Origin: CAVUAT01 sp963848045
Lineage (GTDB): Bacteria; Actinomycetota; Thermoleophilia; Solirubrobacterales; 70-9
NCBI GenBank assembly: GCA_963848045.1
Contig: CAWKCC010000003.1
Location: forward strand, 372,001-436,000
Reading direction: 5' to 3'
Length of the DNA stretch: 64,000 nucleotides
Shown here one piece after another: positions 43,413 through 52,800 of the stretch (within the stretch, counting starts at the first letter, position 1; each line of letters starts with the position of its first letter). The notes under the pieces were generated by a model. That model saw nothing but the letters and a program-made list of their open reading frames with translations. It searched no databases and was not told where the DNA came from. The translations under genes were made by a program, and so were the position numbers.

Positions 43413-44983
43413 TGGGACAGCGCGCTCCCTCCCAAGGTCAGATCGCGATCGCCGTCGGCTTCGCGTTCTCGTGCTTCGCGCTGCTGCTCTTCCTCTGGAA
43501 CACATTCGGTGGGCCGGTGCCGTTCGCGCCGCAGGGCTACCGGGTCAAGGTGCCCTTCAACGAGGCGGCGCAGCTCGCGGTGGAGTCCGACGTGCGGATC
43601 TCCAACGTCTCGGTCGGCAGGGTCAAGGCCGTCGAGCTCCAGGACGAGGGCGAGAACCGCGACCTCGCGCTGGCCACCCTCGAGCTGGAAGACAACTACG
43701 CGCCGATCCCCACCGACACCCGGGCCATCCTGCGCCAGAAGACGTTGCTGGGGGAGACCTACGTCGAGCTCACCCAGGGCTCCGATGCCTCGGGCACGGT
43801 CCCGGAAGGAGGCTCACTGCCGCGCGCCCAGGTCTCCGAGGCGGTGCAGCTCGACGAGATCGTGCGGGCCTTCGACGCTCCCACCCGGGCCGCCTTCCAG
43901 ACCTGGATGCAGCAGGCAGCGATCGCGACCGCGGGGCGCGGCGCCGACCTCTCGGCGGCGATCGCCAACCTTGAGCCCTTCGCCGAGCAGACGAACAAGC
44001 TGCTGCGGGTGCTCGACACCCAGGACGAGGCCGTGTCGCGGTTCGTCAAGAACACCGGTGTGGTCTTCGGCGCGCTCTCCGAGCGCCAGGGCCAGCTGCG
44101 CGGGCTGGTTCAAAATTCCGCCACCGTCTTCGCCACCACCGCCCAGCGCAACGAGGACCTGCGCGACGCCTTCCGGGCGCTGCCGACCTTCCTCGACGAG
44201 TCGAGGCTGACGCTGCGCAAGCTCGACGAGTTCTCGACCCTTGCGAATCCGGTGATCACCCAGCTGCGCCCGTCGGGGCCGCTGCTGAGCGGCACCCTGC
44301 GCCAGATCGCGCGGGTCTCGCCCGACCTCAAGGGGTTCTTCGTCGGCTTCCGCAAGCTCGCGCGGCGCTCCAAGAAGGGCCTGCCCGCTCTTCAGGACCT
44401 GCTCAACATCGACTTGCCGCCGCTGCTCACCCAGCTCAACCCGTTCCTGCGCCAGGTGACGCCCATCATCACGGCAGCGAGGCTCTACGACCGCGAGATC
44501 ACCTCGTTCCTCGGCAACGTCACCGGGATCACCCAGGCGACCACCGCGACCGCGGCCACCGACGGCCAGCCGGCGCACTACCTGCGCACGCTCGACGCAC
44601 CGCTCAACCCCGAGGTGTTCAGCGTCTGGCCGACCAACCGCCCGCAGCTCAACCGCAACAGCGCCTACGAGGTCCCGGACTGGGCCGACGCTCTCGCCAG
44701 CGGGACGCTGCCGAGCTTCGAGACCGCCCAGTGCGCCGCGGGCCCCAACGCGCAGCTGCTTCCCGGTACTCCCTTGGATCCCGACTTCATCCCGCGCTCC
44801 AACCCGGCGCTCAACAGCACTCCCGCCCAGCTCTTCGACCGGATCAAGCAGTACGCCTACGGGAACGGCCTGAGCACGACCGGCGTGCCGCGCCCGCCCT
44901 GCATCCAGCAGTCCTCGATCGGCTCGATCGGCGAGATCCCGCAGGTCACCCAGTTCCTGCACGTCTTCCAGGACAATCCCTAG
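43412..44983 (+). CDS. Mce family protein 6
   Basis: 523 aa. TM near 12-30 (VGFAFSCFALLLFLWNTF), MCE domain (YRVKVPFNEAAQLAVESDVR, ISNVSVGRVKAVEL), helical region, and a C-terminal segment with several Cys. Last of the six; a 150-nt gap follows. Confidence 0.92.
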   Translation: MGQRAPSQGQIAIAVGFAFSCFALLLFLWNTFGGPVPFAPQGYRVKVPFNEAAQLAVESDVRISNVSVGRVKAVELQDEGENRDLALATLELEDNYAPIPTDTRAILRQKTLLGETYVELTQGSDASGTVPEGGSLPRAQVSEAVQLDEIVRAFDAPTRAAFQTWMQQAAIATAGRGADLSAAIANLEPFAEQTNKLLRVLDTQDEAVSRFVKNTGVVFGALSERQGQLRGLVQNSATVFATTAQRNEDLRDAFRALPTFLDESRLTLRKLDEFSTLANPVITQLRPSGPLLSGTLRQIARVSPDLKGFFVGFRKLARRSKKGLPALQDLLNIDLPPLLTQLNPFLRQVTPIITAARLYDREITSFLGNVTGITQATTATAATDGQPAHYLRTLDAPLNPEVFSVWPTNRPQLNRNSAYEVPDWADALASGTLPSFETAQCAAGPNAQLLPGTPLDPDFIPRSNPALNSTPAQLFDRIKQYAYGNGLSTTGVPRPPCIQQSSIGSIGEIPQVTQFLHVFQDNP

Positions 44984-45051
44984 TACCGAGTTCTGGGTTG
45001 TTCCGTTCGGCGCAGCGCCCGCGGGGCGCAACTCGGGGCGCGGTGCTGTGT

Positions 45052-45057
45052 TAGGTT
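45052..45057 (+). promoter_or_regulatory. Possible -10 element for secreted Lys-tail protein
   Basis: TAGGTT about 75 nt before the ATG at 45133; suggests a separate promoter after the mce operon, with a leader carrying the AAAAGGAG ribosome site. Confidence 0.3.
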
Positions 45058-45132
45058 CATCACGGATCAGAACCAGGGCGGGGCGGCGCTGTCCGACGGC
45101 CGCGAGGGACGCCCTAAGAGAAAAGGAGTGGT

Positions 45133-45990
<858 letters not shown>

Positions 45991-46014
45991 TTCCTCTTCG
46001 CTTCTGAAGTGCTG

Positions 46015-46044
46015 AAAGGGGCGGCCTTCGGGCCGCCCCTTTTT
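46015..46044 (+). terminator. Rho-independent terminator
   Basis: 12-bp perfect stem (AAAGGGGCGGCC / GGCCGCCCCTTT) with a TTCG tetraloop, running into a five-T tract (three T in the stem, two after). Confidence 0.93.
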
Positions 46045-46108
46045 GTTCATCAAGCCGGCCACCTCCTCGGCTTCGCCTGCGGGGGTGCCGGGTGATCCGC
46101 CAACAGCG

Positions 46109-46139
46109 TTGGCCACCCTGCCGCCGCGTTCCCTAGAAT
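46109..46139 (+). promoter_or_regulatory. Putative promoter of the B12 operon
   Basis: TTGGCC (46109-46114), 19-nt spacer, TAGAAT (46134-46139). Predicted +1 near 46146, just ahead of the riboswitch. Confidence 0.45.
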
Positions 46140-46145
46140 CCGGCA

Positions 46146-46330
46146 CGACATACGGTCGGTGGTCAAGGGAAGTCCGGTGAGAGGCCGGCGCGGTCCCGCC
46201 ACTGTGACCGGACCACGAGCAGGCCGTCGCATCAGGCCACCGGGAAGCCCTCGGCCCCCGGGAAGGCGCGACATAGGCCGAGGTCCGGAAGCCAGGAGAC
46301 CTGTCCCCGGCCAGCCAACAAGACCCTCGA
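46146..46330 (+). ncRNA. Cobalamin (B12) riboswitch
   Basis: Conserved core in order: AAGGGAAGTCCGGTGA (46165-46180), TCCCGCCACTGTGA (46194-46207), GGCCACCGGGAAGCC (46235-46249), GGGAAGGCG (46260-46268) and the B12 box AGCCAGGAGACC (46290-46301). Pairings for the three-way core are present. The downstream segment to 46330 could pair with the ribosome site GGAAGGG (46331-46337), so adenosyl- or methylcobalamin would be expected to shut off translation of the operon. Confidence 0.95.
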
Positions 46331-46344
46331 GGAAGGGATGGCCG

Positions 46345-47343
46345 ATGCCGATGCCCAGATCCAGCATGCCGCTGTTCGCGGTGCTCGCGCTCGGCGCGGC
46401 CACGCTCTCCGCCGCCGCGGCGCCCGCCACGGCCTCGGTCGGCGCGGAGCTGCGCGTGCTCAACACCCAGGGACGCTCGCTCGCCCAGCTGCGCCAGTTC
46501 ACCGACACGGCGAGGATCAGGACCGACCCCAACGCCGACTGCTTCGGCTTCGGGTCCGGCGGCTCGGGCGACACGACGACGATTCAGGGCCCAAGCGCGC
46601 TCGGCCTCGTGCATGACGCGCAGGCCACCCAGCGGGCGCTGCGGCCGGTCGAGGTCACCGACGCGTTCGGCTTCGGCCTCGGTGTCTGCGGGTTCGGCGG
46701 CTTTCGCGCCGAGGACACCCGCTTCTGGTATCTGAAGGTCAATCACGTCGAGTCGACGGTGGGAGGCGACCAGGTCCAGCTCAGGGGCGGCGACGATGTC
46801 GTCTGGTATCTGATCAACACCGCCGCCTGCCCGCCGCCGGACTACTTCTGCCTGGTCTCCGACCTGCTGCTGAAGGCCCCGGCGCGGGCGCGCCCTAACA
46901 GCGTCGTAAGCGTCGCCGTCTCGGCCTTCTCGCGCACGGGCGCGAGGTCCCCCGCCGTCGGGGCGACCGTCTCGGGCGGAGCGGCCCCCGCCACGGTGGG
47001 GCCCGACGGCCGGGCGTCGGTGCAGCTCGGCGGCGGGCGAAAGGCGCGGCTGTTCGCCTTCCGCGGCTCCGACATCCCCAGCCAGTACGCGACGCTGTGC
47101 GTGTCCGCCAGGCTGGGCAGATGCCCGGCGCGGCGCGGCAGGACGATCGCCGGCAGCGGCAACGGCGATTCGATCCGCGGCACCCCCGGGCCGGACAAGG
47201 TCCGCTCGCGCGGCGGCAACGACTCGGTCAACGTCCGCGGCGGCGGCCGCGACAAGGTCGGCTGCGGCGCCGGGAAGAAGGACAGGGTCAAGGCCGACCG
47301 GCGCGACAGGGTCGCCCGCAGCTGCGAGCGCGTGAGGCGCTAG
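46345..47343 (+). CDS. Secreted DUF4430 (transcobalamin beta-domain-like) protein with RTX-like tail
   Basis: 332 aa. Signal peptide (MPLFAVLALGAATLSAAAAP). DUF4430 core: FWYLKVNHVESTVGGDQVQL, then RGGDDVVWYLI. DUF4430 is homologous to the C-terminal cobalamin-capping domain of animal transcobalamin/intrinsic factor. An Ig-like segment follows (about 180-265), then a GND/RTX-style tail (GGNDSVNVRGGGRDKVGCG; calcium- or surface-binding). First gene after the B12 riboswitch. ATG 46345 is 7 nt from GGAAGGG; an out-of-frame ATG at 46338 is rejected. Confidence 0.85.
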   Translation: MPMPRSSMPLFAVLALGAATLSAAAAPATASVGAELRVLNTQGRSLAQLRQFTDTARIRTDPNADCFGFGSGGSGDTTTIQGPSALGLVHDAQATQRALRPVEVTDAFGFGLGVCGFGGFRAEDTRFWYLKVNHVESTVGGDQVQLRGGDDVVWYLINTAACPPPDYFCLVSDLLLKAPARARPNSVVSVAVSAFSRTGARSPAVGATVSGGAAPATVGPDGRASVQLGGGRKARLFAFRGSDIPSQYATLCVSARLGRCPARRGRTIAGSGNGDSIRGTPGPDKVRSRGGNDSVNVRGGGRDKVGCGAGKKDRVKADRRDRVARSCERVRR

Positions 47344-47371
47344 TGCCCTCTCTCAGACGAGGAGCCCGGTC

Positions 47372-48313
47372 CTGACCGGTCCGCAGCCCGCGGCGATCGC
47401 CCTCGCGGCGCTCTGCCTTGCGCTCACGGGCTGCTCCCTCGGCTCGGAGGATCCCGGTGAGCGGACCGGCGAGGTCGAGCTCACCGTCACCCGCGACTAC
47501 GGATACGAGCCGCTGCGCGAGCAGCGGGTCGGCATCTCCGAGTCCGAGACGGTGCTCGATGCGCTGAGCTCGAGCGCGGAGGTCGAGACCCGCTACGGGG
47601 GCGGCTTCGTGCAGGCGATCGACGGGCTCGCGGGCGGCGAGAGCGACGGGCGCGCCGACGACTGGTTCTTCTACGTCAACGGGGTCGAGTCGCCGGTCGG
47701 GGCCGCCGATTACTCGCTCTCCGACGGCGATCGCGTCTGGTGGGATCACCATGACTGGGCGACCGCGATGCGAGTGCCCGCGGTGGTGGGCTCATGGCCA
47801 CAGCCGTTCGTGAGCGGCTCGGAGCAGAGGGAGTGGTCCACGGGGGTCTTCTGCGGCGGGGCGAGGGGCGCCTGCGCCGAGGTCAGCCGCAAGCTGGAGG
47901 CCGAGGGCGTCAACACCGGCGCCGAGCCGGGCCCCGATGATGACCGGCCCGGCAGAGACGGCGAGATCCGGGTGCTGGTCGGCCCCTGGGAGCGGATCGG
48001 CGAGGACCCCGTCGCCAGGCTGCTCGCGGGCGGCCCGCAGCGCAGCGGCGTGTTCGCGACCTTCTCGGGCACCAGCCCTTCGGTGGGCCTCACCCTGCTC
48101 GACGATCGCGGCCGCGTAGCCGAGACGCTCAGCGCGGGCGCCGGCCTGGTGGCGGCGCTGCGACCCGGCCAGGGCCCCCCGACCTGGGTGGTCACCGGCA
48201 CCGACGACGTCGGGGTCGCCGCGGCGCTGGACCTGCTGGGAGAGCCGCTCAAGGACCGCTTCGCCGTCGCGATCGTCTCCAACGAGGGCTACGTCGGGGT
48301 GCCGGTGCGATGA
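47372..48313 (+). CDS. DUF4430 lipoprotein; apparent CTG start
   Basis: 313 aa from CTG 47372, which has GAGGAG (47359-47364) at 7-nt spacing and gives a complete lipoprotein signal (AIALAALCLALTGC, lipobox LTGC). No ATG/GTG/TTG lies upstream in frame, and the first ATG (47552) would lose the signal and half the domain. DUF4430 core: DDWFFYVNGVESPVGAADY, then LSDGDRVWWDHHDW. The C-terminal ~200 residues are a separate uncharacterised domain. Likely a membrane-tethered corrinoid-capture protein. Overlaps the EcfT gene (ATGA). Confidence 0.82.
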   Translation: MTGPQPAAIALAALCLALTGCSLGSEDPGERTGEVELTVTRDYGYEPLREQRVGISESETVLDALSSSAEVETRYGGGFVQAIDGLAGGESDGRADDWFFYVNGVESPVGAADYSLSDGDRVWWDHHDWATAMRVPAVVGSWPQPFVSGSEQREWSTGVFCGGARGACAEVSRKLEAEGVNTGAEPGPDDDRPGRDGEIRVLVGPWERIGEDPVARLLAGGPQRSGVFATFSGTSPSVGLTLLDDRGRVAETLSAGAGLVAALRPGQGPPTWVVTGTDDVGVAAALDLLGEPLKDRFAVAIVSNEGYVGVPVR

Positions 48314-49191
48314 GGACCGCGCTCGCCTACCGGCCCGGCCGCAGCCCCCTGCACCGGGCCTCCCCGACGGTGGCGATCGCCTTCCTGGGGGCCTTCGCGA
48401 TCGTGGCCTTCGCCTACTCGAGTCCCCTGGTGCTGATCGCCGACGGTGTCGCGGTGGCGCTCTGCGGGATCGCGGCGGGCGCCCGGCGCGCCGTGGCGGC
48501 CTCGCTTCGTCTGGCGCTGCCCCTGATGGCGCTGATGATCACCGTCAACGCTCTCGTCTACCACGGCGGGGAGACCGTGCTGATCGCCGGCTGGCGCCTG
48601 CCGGTGCTGGGAGCAACCGACGTCACCCTGGAGTCGCTGGTGGCCGGGGCGGCGATCGGCCTGCGGGTCGCCGTGGTGGTCCTCGTCTTCGCGGTCTACT
48701 CGGCCTGCATCGACCCCGACCGCGTGCTCAGGGGCCTGCGGCCGCTGGCGCGGCGCTCGGCGCTGACCGCGGCGCTGGTCACCCGGATGGTGCCGCTCGC
48801 GGCCGCCGACCTTGCCGGGCTGCGCGAGGCATCCGCGCTGCGGGGGCCGGCCGCGCAGCCCGTGGGCAGGGCGGCCTTGCTGCGCCGCCTGGTCGAGGGC
48901 TCGATGGACCGCGCGATCGACATCGCGGCCACCCTCGAGCTGCGCGGGCACTCGCTGCAGGGGCGGGCCACGCAGGCGCGCAGGCGCTCGGCGCCGGCCC
49001 CCGCGCTGGTCCTCAGCGCTGCCTTGACGGTGGCGCTTGCAGTCGCCGGCCTGAGGCTGGGCGCGGGGGGCTTCGAGACCCAGCCGCTCGTCGAGCTGGC
49101 GCTCGACCCAACCACACTGGCCCTGTGCGCGGCGCTTCCCGTCCTGGCGCTGGCTCCGTTCCCTTCCTGGAGGGAGATGCTCCGTGGTTGA
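48310..49191 (+). CDS. ECF transporter T component (EcfT)
   Basis: 293 aa with about five to six TM helices. The cytoplasmic coupling motifs appear as ALRG (176-179) and ELRG (210-213), within the long helices typical of EcfT. It links the S component to the ATPases. Overlaps the DUF4430 gene by 4 nt and the ATPase gene by 8 nt. Confidence 0.9.
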   Translation: MRTALAYRPGRSPLHRASPTVAIAFLGAFAIVAFAYSSPLVLIADGVAVALCGIAAGARRAVAASLRLALPLMALMITVNALVYHGGETVLIAGWRLPVLGATDVTLESLVAGAAIGLRVAVVVLVFAVYSACIDPDRVLRGLRPLARRSALTAALVTRMVPLAAADLAGLREASALRGPAAQPVGRAALLRRLVEGSMDRAIDIAATLELRGHSLQGRATQARRRSAPAPALVLSAALTVALAVAGLRLGAGGFETQPLVELALDPTTLALCAALPVLALAPFPSWREMLRG

Positions 49192-50851
49192 TCCGGTGCT
49201 GAGCTGCGAGGGGCTCCGCTACCGCTACCCGGGCGGAGCATCGGACGCCCTCGCGGGCATCGACCTGCGCGTCGAGCCCGGGGAGCTCGTCGTCCTCTGT
49301 GGCCTCTCGGGCTCGGGCAAGACCACGCTGATGCGGGCGGCCTGCGGCCTTGTGCCGCACTTCTTCGGTGGGAAGGTGGAGGGTCGGCTGCGGGCGGCGG
49401 GCATGGACGTCCGCGAGCACGGCCCCGCCGAGCTCGCCGCGGCCGTCGGCCTCGTGGCGCAGGAGCCCGAGACGCAGGTGGTGAGCGCCACGGTTCGAGC
49501 CGAGATCGAGCTGCCCCTCGAGTTGCGCGGCGTCGCTCCCGCCGCGAGCGCGCGCGCGGTCGAGGAGGTCGGGCTTGCCCTGGCGATCGCGGACCTTCTC
49601 GACCGCACCACCGACACCCTCTCGGGCGGCGAGCTGCAGCGCGTGGCGCTGGCCGCCGCCCTGGTCACCAAGCCCGACCTGGTCCTGCTCGACGAGCCGA
49701 CCTCCGCCCTGGACCCGGTCGCCGGCGACGAGCTGATCGGCCTGCTGCGTCGCCTCAACGAGGAGTGGGGGGTCTCGATCCTGCTCGGCGAGCACCGGCT
49801 CGAGCGCTGTCTCGGCGCCGCGGACCGCGTCGTCGCGATGCACGATGGCGAGATCGGCTTCGACGGGGCGCCGCGGAAGTTCCTGGGCTGGGCGCTCCGC
49901 CAGAGCCCCGAGCTGGCCACCCCCGGAGCGAAGCTGCTGAGCGGCGCGGGCATCGCCCCCGAGCCGAGCGTCCGCGCCGCCAGGCGGGCGCTGGCGCGCG
50001 CTGAGATCCGGCCCACGCCGCCGGCGGGCGAGCCCGCGGGTGCGGCTCCAGTCCCTGCCCCGGGGCGGGGCCGGCGCCGCTGGGCACGGGCCTCGCGGCG
50101 CCGCCGCGGCGGCGGCCAGGCGCTCTCTGCCAGACGGCTGTGGCTCGAGCTCGGTGAGGGCGCCGGGGCGGTCGATGCGCTGCGCGGGATCGAGCTCGAG
50201 ATCGAGCCGGGCGAGCGGGTCGCGCTGATGGGGCGAAACGGGGCGGGGAAGAGCACCCTGCTGCGCGCCGCCGCCGGGCTGCACAGGCCCCGCCGCGGAT
50301 CGATCGCGACTCCGGGCGGCGTCGCCCTGCTGCCGCAGCGCGCCGGGGACATGCTCGTGCGAGAGCGCTGTGGCGACGAGCTCCCCGGCGAGGCCGGAGC
50401 CGCGGCGCTCCGGGCCTTCGGGCTCGACGGTCAGGCCGACGCCGATCCCCGGGACCTCTCGGGCGGCGAGCGCCAGCGGCTTGCGCTGGCGATCGTCGCC
50501 GCGGGGCGCGGCGGCGGCTCGGGCGAGCCACCCGGCGCCGTGCTGCTCGACGAGCCGACGCGCGGAATGGACCGGGCGCGCAAGGATGGGCTGGCCGAGC
50601 TGATAGCCGAGCTGGCCGAGGCCGGCGCGGCGGTCGTGGTCGCGACCCACGACGTCGAGTTCGCCGCCGGTTTCGCCCGCCGCGTGGTGCTGCTGGGCCG
50701 CGGCGAGGTGGTGGCCGACGGTCCCACGGACGAGCTGCTGACCGGCGGCTGGTACTTCTCGACCGAGGTCGCCCGAATCCTCGACGGGCTCGCGCTGGCT
50801 CCCGGCGACGGCGTGCCGCTGTTGCGCGGCCAGGGGGCGGTGGCCGGTTGA
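49184..50851 (+). CDS. Fused double ECF ATPase (EcfA-EcfA)
   Basis: 555 aa, two ABC ATPase domains in one chain. Domain 1: Walker A LSGSGKTT (K46), signature LSGGELQR (146-153), Walker B LVLLDEPT (E171), H-loop GEHR. An Arg/Pro/Gly-rich linker (about 245-315). Domain 2: Walker A GRNGAGKST (K356), signature LSGGERQR (425-432), Walker B VLLDEPTRG (E457), H-loop ATHD. ECF systems normally use a pair of separate EcfA subunits; this fuses them. GTG start; TGA overlaps the next TTG. Confidence 0.93.
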   Translation: MVDPVLSCEGLRYRYPGGASDALAGIDLRVEPGELVVLCGLSGSGKTTLMRAACGLVPHFFGGKVEGRLRAAGMDVREHGPAELAAAVGLVAQEPETQVVSATVRAEIELPLELRGVAPAASARAVEEVGLALAIADLLDRTTDTLSGGELQRVALAAALVTKPDLVLLDEPTSALDPVAGDELIGLLRRLNEEWGVSILLGEHRLERCLGAADRVVAMHDGEIGFDGAPRKFLGWALRQSPELATPGAKLLSGAGIAPEPSVRAARRALARAEIRPTPPAGEPAGAAPVPAPGRGRRRWARASRRRRGGGQALSARRLWLELGEGAGAVDALRGIELEIEPGERVALMGRNGAGKSTLLRAAAGLHRPRRGSIATPGGVALLPQRAGDMLVRERCGDELPGEAGAAALRAFGLDGQADADPRDLSGGERQRLALAIVAAGRGGGSGEPPGAVLLDEPTRGMDRARKDGLAELIAELAEAGAAVVVATHDVEFAAGFARRVVLLGRGEVVADGPTDELLTGGWYFSTEVARILDGLALAPGDGVPLLRGQGAVAG

Positions 50852-52791
50852 GCTGGCAGGCCGCGATCCTGCTGCTGCTCGCGGCGGTCCTGGTGGCCGG
50901 CGCTGTCTGGTACGAGCGCGCCCGCCCGCCCGTGCAGGTGGTGGCACTGGTGGCCGCCCTGGCCGCGCTCGCGGTGGCCGGCAGGGTGGCCTTCGCGCCG
51001 GTGCCGAACGTGGTGCCCACCACCGACATCGCGCTGATCGCGGGCTACTCGCTGGGCGGGGCGCCGGGTTTCGCGGTCGGCGCGCTCTCGGGGCTGGCCA
51101 GCAACTTCTGGCTGGGGCAGGGGCCGTGGACCCCCTGGCAGATGGCCGGCTGGGGGATCGCGGGGGCCCTGGGAGCCCTGCTGGCCGTCGTCACCCGGGG
51201 CCGCGTGGGACGCCTCGGCCTGGCCGCCTGCTGCGGGCTCGCCGGGCTCGCCTTTGGGGCGCTGCTCGACCTCTCGCTGATGGTGACCTACGGCGGCGAG
51301 CAGTCGCTGGACCGCTTTCTCGCCCTCTCGGCCAGGGGAATCCCCTTCAACTTGGCCCACGCCGGTGGCAACTTCGCCCTGGCGCTGGCCGCGGGGCCGG
51401 CGATGGTCCGCATGCTGACCCGCTACCGAAAGCGCTTCGAGTTCGCCTGGCTGCCTGGTGACCCGCGCCCCCAGGCTGCGGGGGAGGCCGGCGGCGCGCG
51501 GCGGCCCACGCGCCCCGTGGTCGGGGCCGCATGCGTGCTCGCCGCCCTGGTCGTGCTGGCGGGAGGAGCGGGCGGTCCCCAGGATGCCTCCGGGGCCCGG
51601 TCGTCCGGCCCGGGCGCTGCGGTCAAATGGCTGCGCGGCGCGCAGAACGCCGACGGGGGCTTCGGCTTCGCCCGGGGCGAAGCGTCAAGCCCCGCGATGA
51701 CCGGCTGGGCGGTACTCGGGCTGGAGGCCGCCGGAGTCAATCCGCTGGACCTGCGCCGCTCAGGCGCCACGCCGGTCGCCTACCTCGGCAGCACCATATC
51801 CCGGATCAGGACCACGGGCGACATCGAGCGCACGATCCTGGTGCTCGCCGGCGCCGGCCTGGACCCCAGGAGCTTCCGCGGCCGCGACCTGGTCTCGCGG
51901 CTGCTCGCCCGGCGAGGTGCGGATGGCTCCTGGGGGGGCCAGGTCAACCCCACGGCGTTCGGGATCCTGGCCCTCGAGGCCGCCGGGCGGGTCGCCGGAA
52001 ACCGCCGCTCGGCGGCGTGGCTGCGCAACGTCGCCAACCCTGACGGCGGCTGGGGCTTCGCCCCCGGTGCCGCGAGCGACCCCGACAGCACCGGTGCGGT
52101 GCTGCAGGCGCTCGCCGTCGCCGGCGGCGGGCGCGCAGCGATCAGGGCCGGAGCCGCCTACCTGCGGGGAGCCCAGCGCGGGGGCGGGGGCTTCGCGCTC
52201 TCGGGCTCGCTCGTCAACGCGCAGTCCACCGCCTGGGCCGTCCAGGGCGCCATCGCCGCCCGGGTCTCCCCTCGCTCGCTGCGCAGGGGCGGGCGCTCCC
52301 CCCTCGATTACCTGGCTGCCGTGCAGGCGGCGGACGGCCACTACCGCTACTCCCGCGCCTCCGACCAGACGCCCGTCTGGGTGACGGGCCAGGCGCTGCT
52401 CGGCGTTCGAGGTCTCGCCTTTCCGCTCGAGCGGGTGCCGCGACGCTCGCGGCCCGCCCGCGCTTCGGCGGAGGATGGCGGCGGCGGCCCGCCGGCTGCG
52501 CCCGCGGCGGCAGGGGGAGGCGGAGATGGCGTGCCCGAACGCCCCGCCGGCGGGGCAGAGGAGGGAGTGACCGGAGCGAGCAAGTCCGGCTTGGGCGAGA
52601 AGCCCGGCTCGAAGGCCGGGGACGGTGGCGCCACCGGTCCGGGGCTCCCTCGCGTGCAGGTGGCCCCGGCCGCCTCGACGGACCCCTCTGACGAGGGCGG
52701 CTCCTCGGCCGCGACGCTGGCCGCGGCCGGGCTGGCGGCCCTGGCCGCGTTGGGTGCGGTCTTGATGCTCCGGCGGCAGGGCCGTAGCTAA
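50848..52791 (+). CDS. ECF S component fused to six-repeat alpha/alpha-barrel domain (B12 uptake)
   Basis: 647 aa, TTG start in a TTGA overlap. Residues 1-195: S component with about six TMs and the segment GFAVGALSGLASNFWLGQGP followed by WTPWQMAGWG, as in corrinoid-type ECF substrate-binding proteins. TM at about 222-240. Residues about 256-530: six repeats of the prenyltransferase/squalene-cyclase alpha/alpha-barrel type, each with a QNADGGFGF-like turn and a ...AWAVLGLEAAG-like helix. Then a Gly/Pro/Ala-rich linker (531-618) and a C-terminal TM (about 620-640) with RRQGRS. Animal intrinsic factor uses the same alpha6/alpha6 barrel to hold B12. Topology puts the barrel outside. Last gene of the riboswitch operon. 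Confidence 0.88.
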   Translation: MSWQAAILLLLAAVLVAGAVWYERARPPVQVVALVAALAALAVAGRVAFAPVPNVVPTTDIALIAGYSLGGAPGFAVGALSGLASNFWLGQGPWTPWQMAGWGIAGALGALLAVVTRGRVGRLGLAACCGLAGLAFGALLDLSLMVTYGGEQSLDRFLALSARGIPFNLAHAGGNFALALAAGPAMVRMLTRYRKRFEFAWLPGDPRPQAAGEAGGARRPTRPVVGAACVLAALVVLAGGAGGPQDASGARSSGPGAAVKWLRGAQNADGGFGFARGEASSPAMTGWAVLGLEAAGVNPLDLRRSGATPVAYLGSTISRIRTTGDIERTILVLAGAGLDPRSFRGRDLVSRLLARRGADGSWGGQVNPTAFGILALEAAGRVAGNRRSAAWLRNVANPDGGWGFAPGAASDPDSTGAVLQALAVAGGGRAAIRAGAAYLRGAQRGGGGFALSGSLVNAQSTAWAVQGAIAARVSPRSLRRGGRSPLDYLAAVQAADGHYRYSRASDQTPVWVTGQALLGVRGLAFPLERVPRRSRPARASAEDGGGGPPAAPAAAGGGGDGVPERPAGGAEEGVTGASKSGLGEKPGSKAGDGGATGPGLPRVQVAPAASTDPSDEGGSSAATLAAAGLAALAALGAVLMLRRQGRS

Positions 52792-52794
52792 GCT
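52789..52794 (+). promoter_or_regulatory. Putative -10 element of lipoprotein gene
   Basis: TAAGCT (overlapping the previous stop codon), 6-nt spacer, GTG at 52801; leaderless layout. Confidence 0.35.
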
Positions 52795-52800
52795 GGGTGG

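Noticed and set aside
46338..46616. ATG at 46338 after the riboswitch
   Set aside because: No spacing to the ribosome site and wrong frame; the DUF4430 frame starts at 46345.
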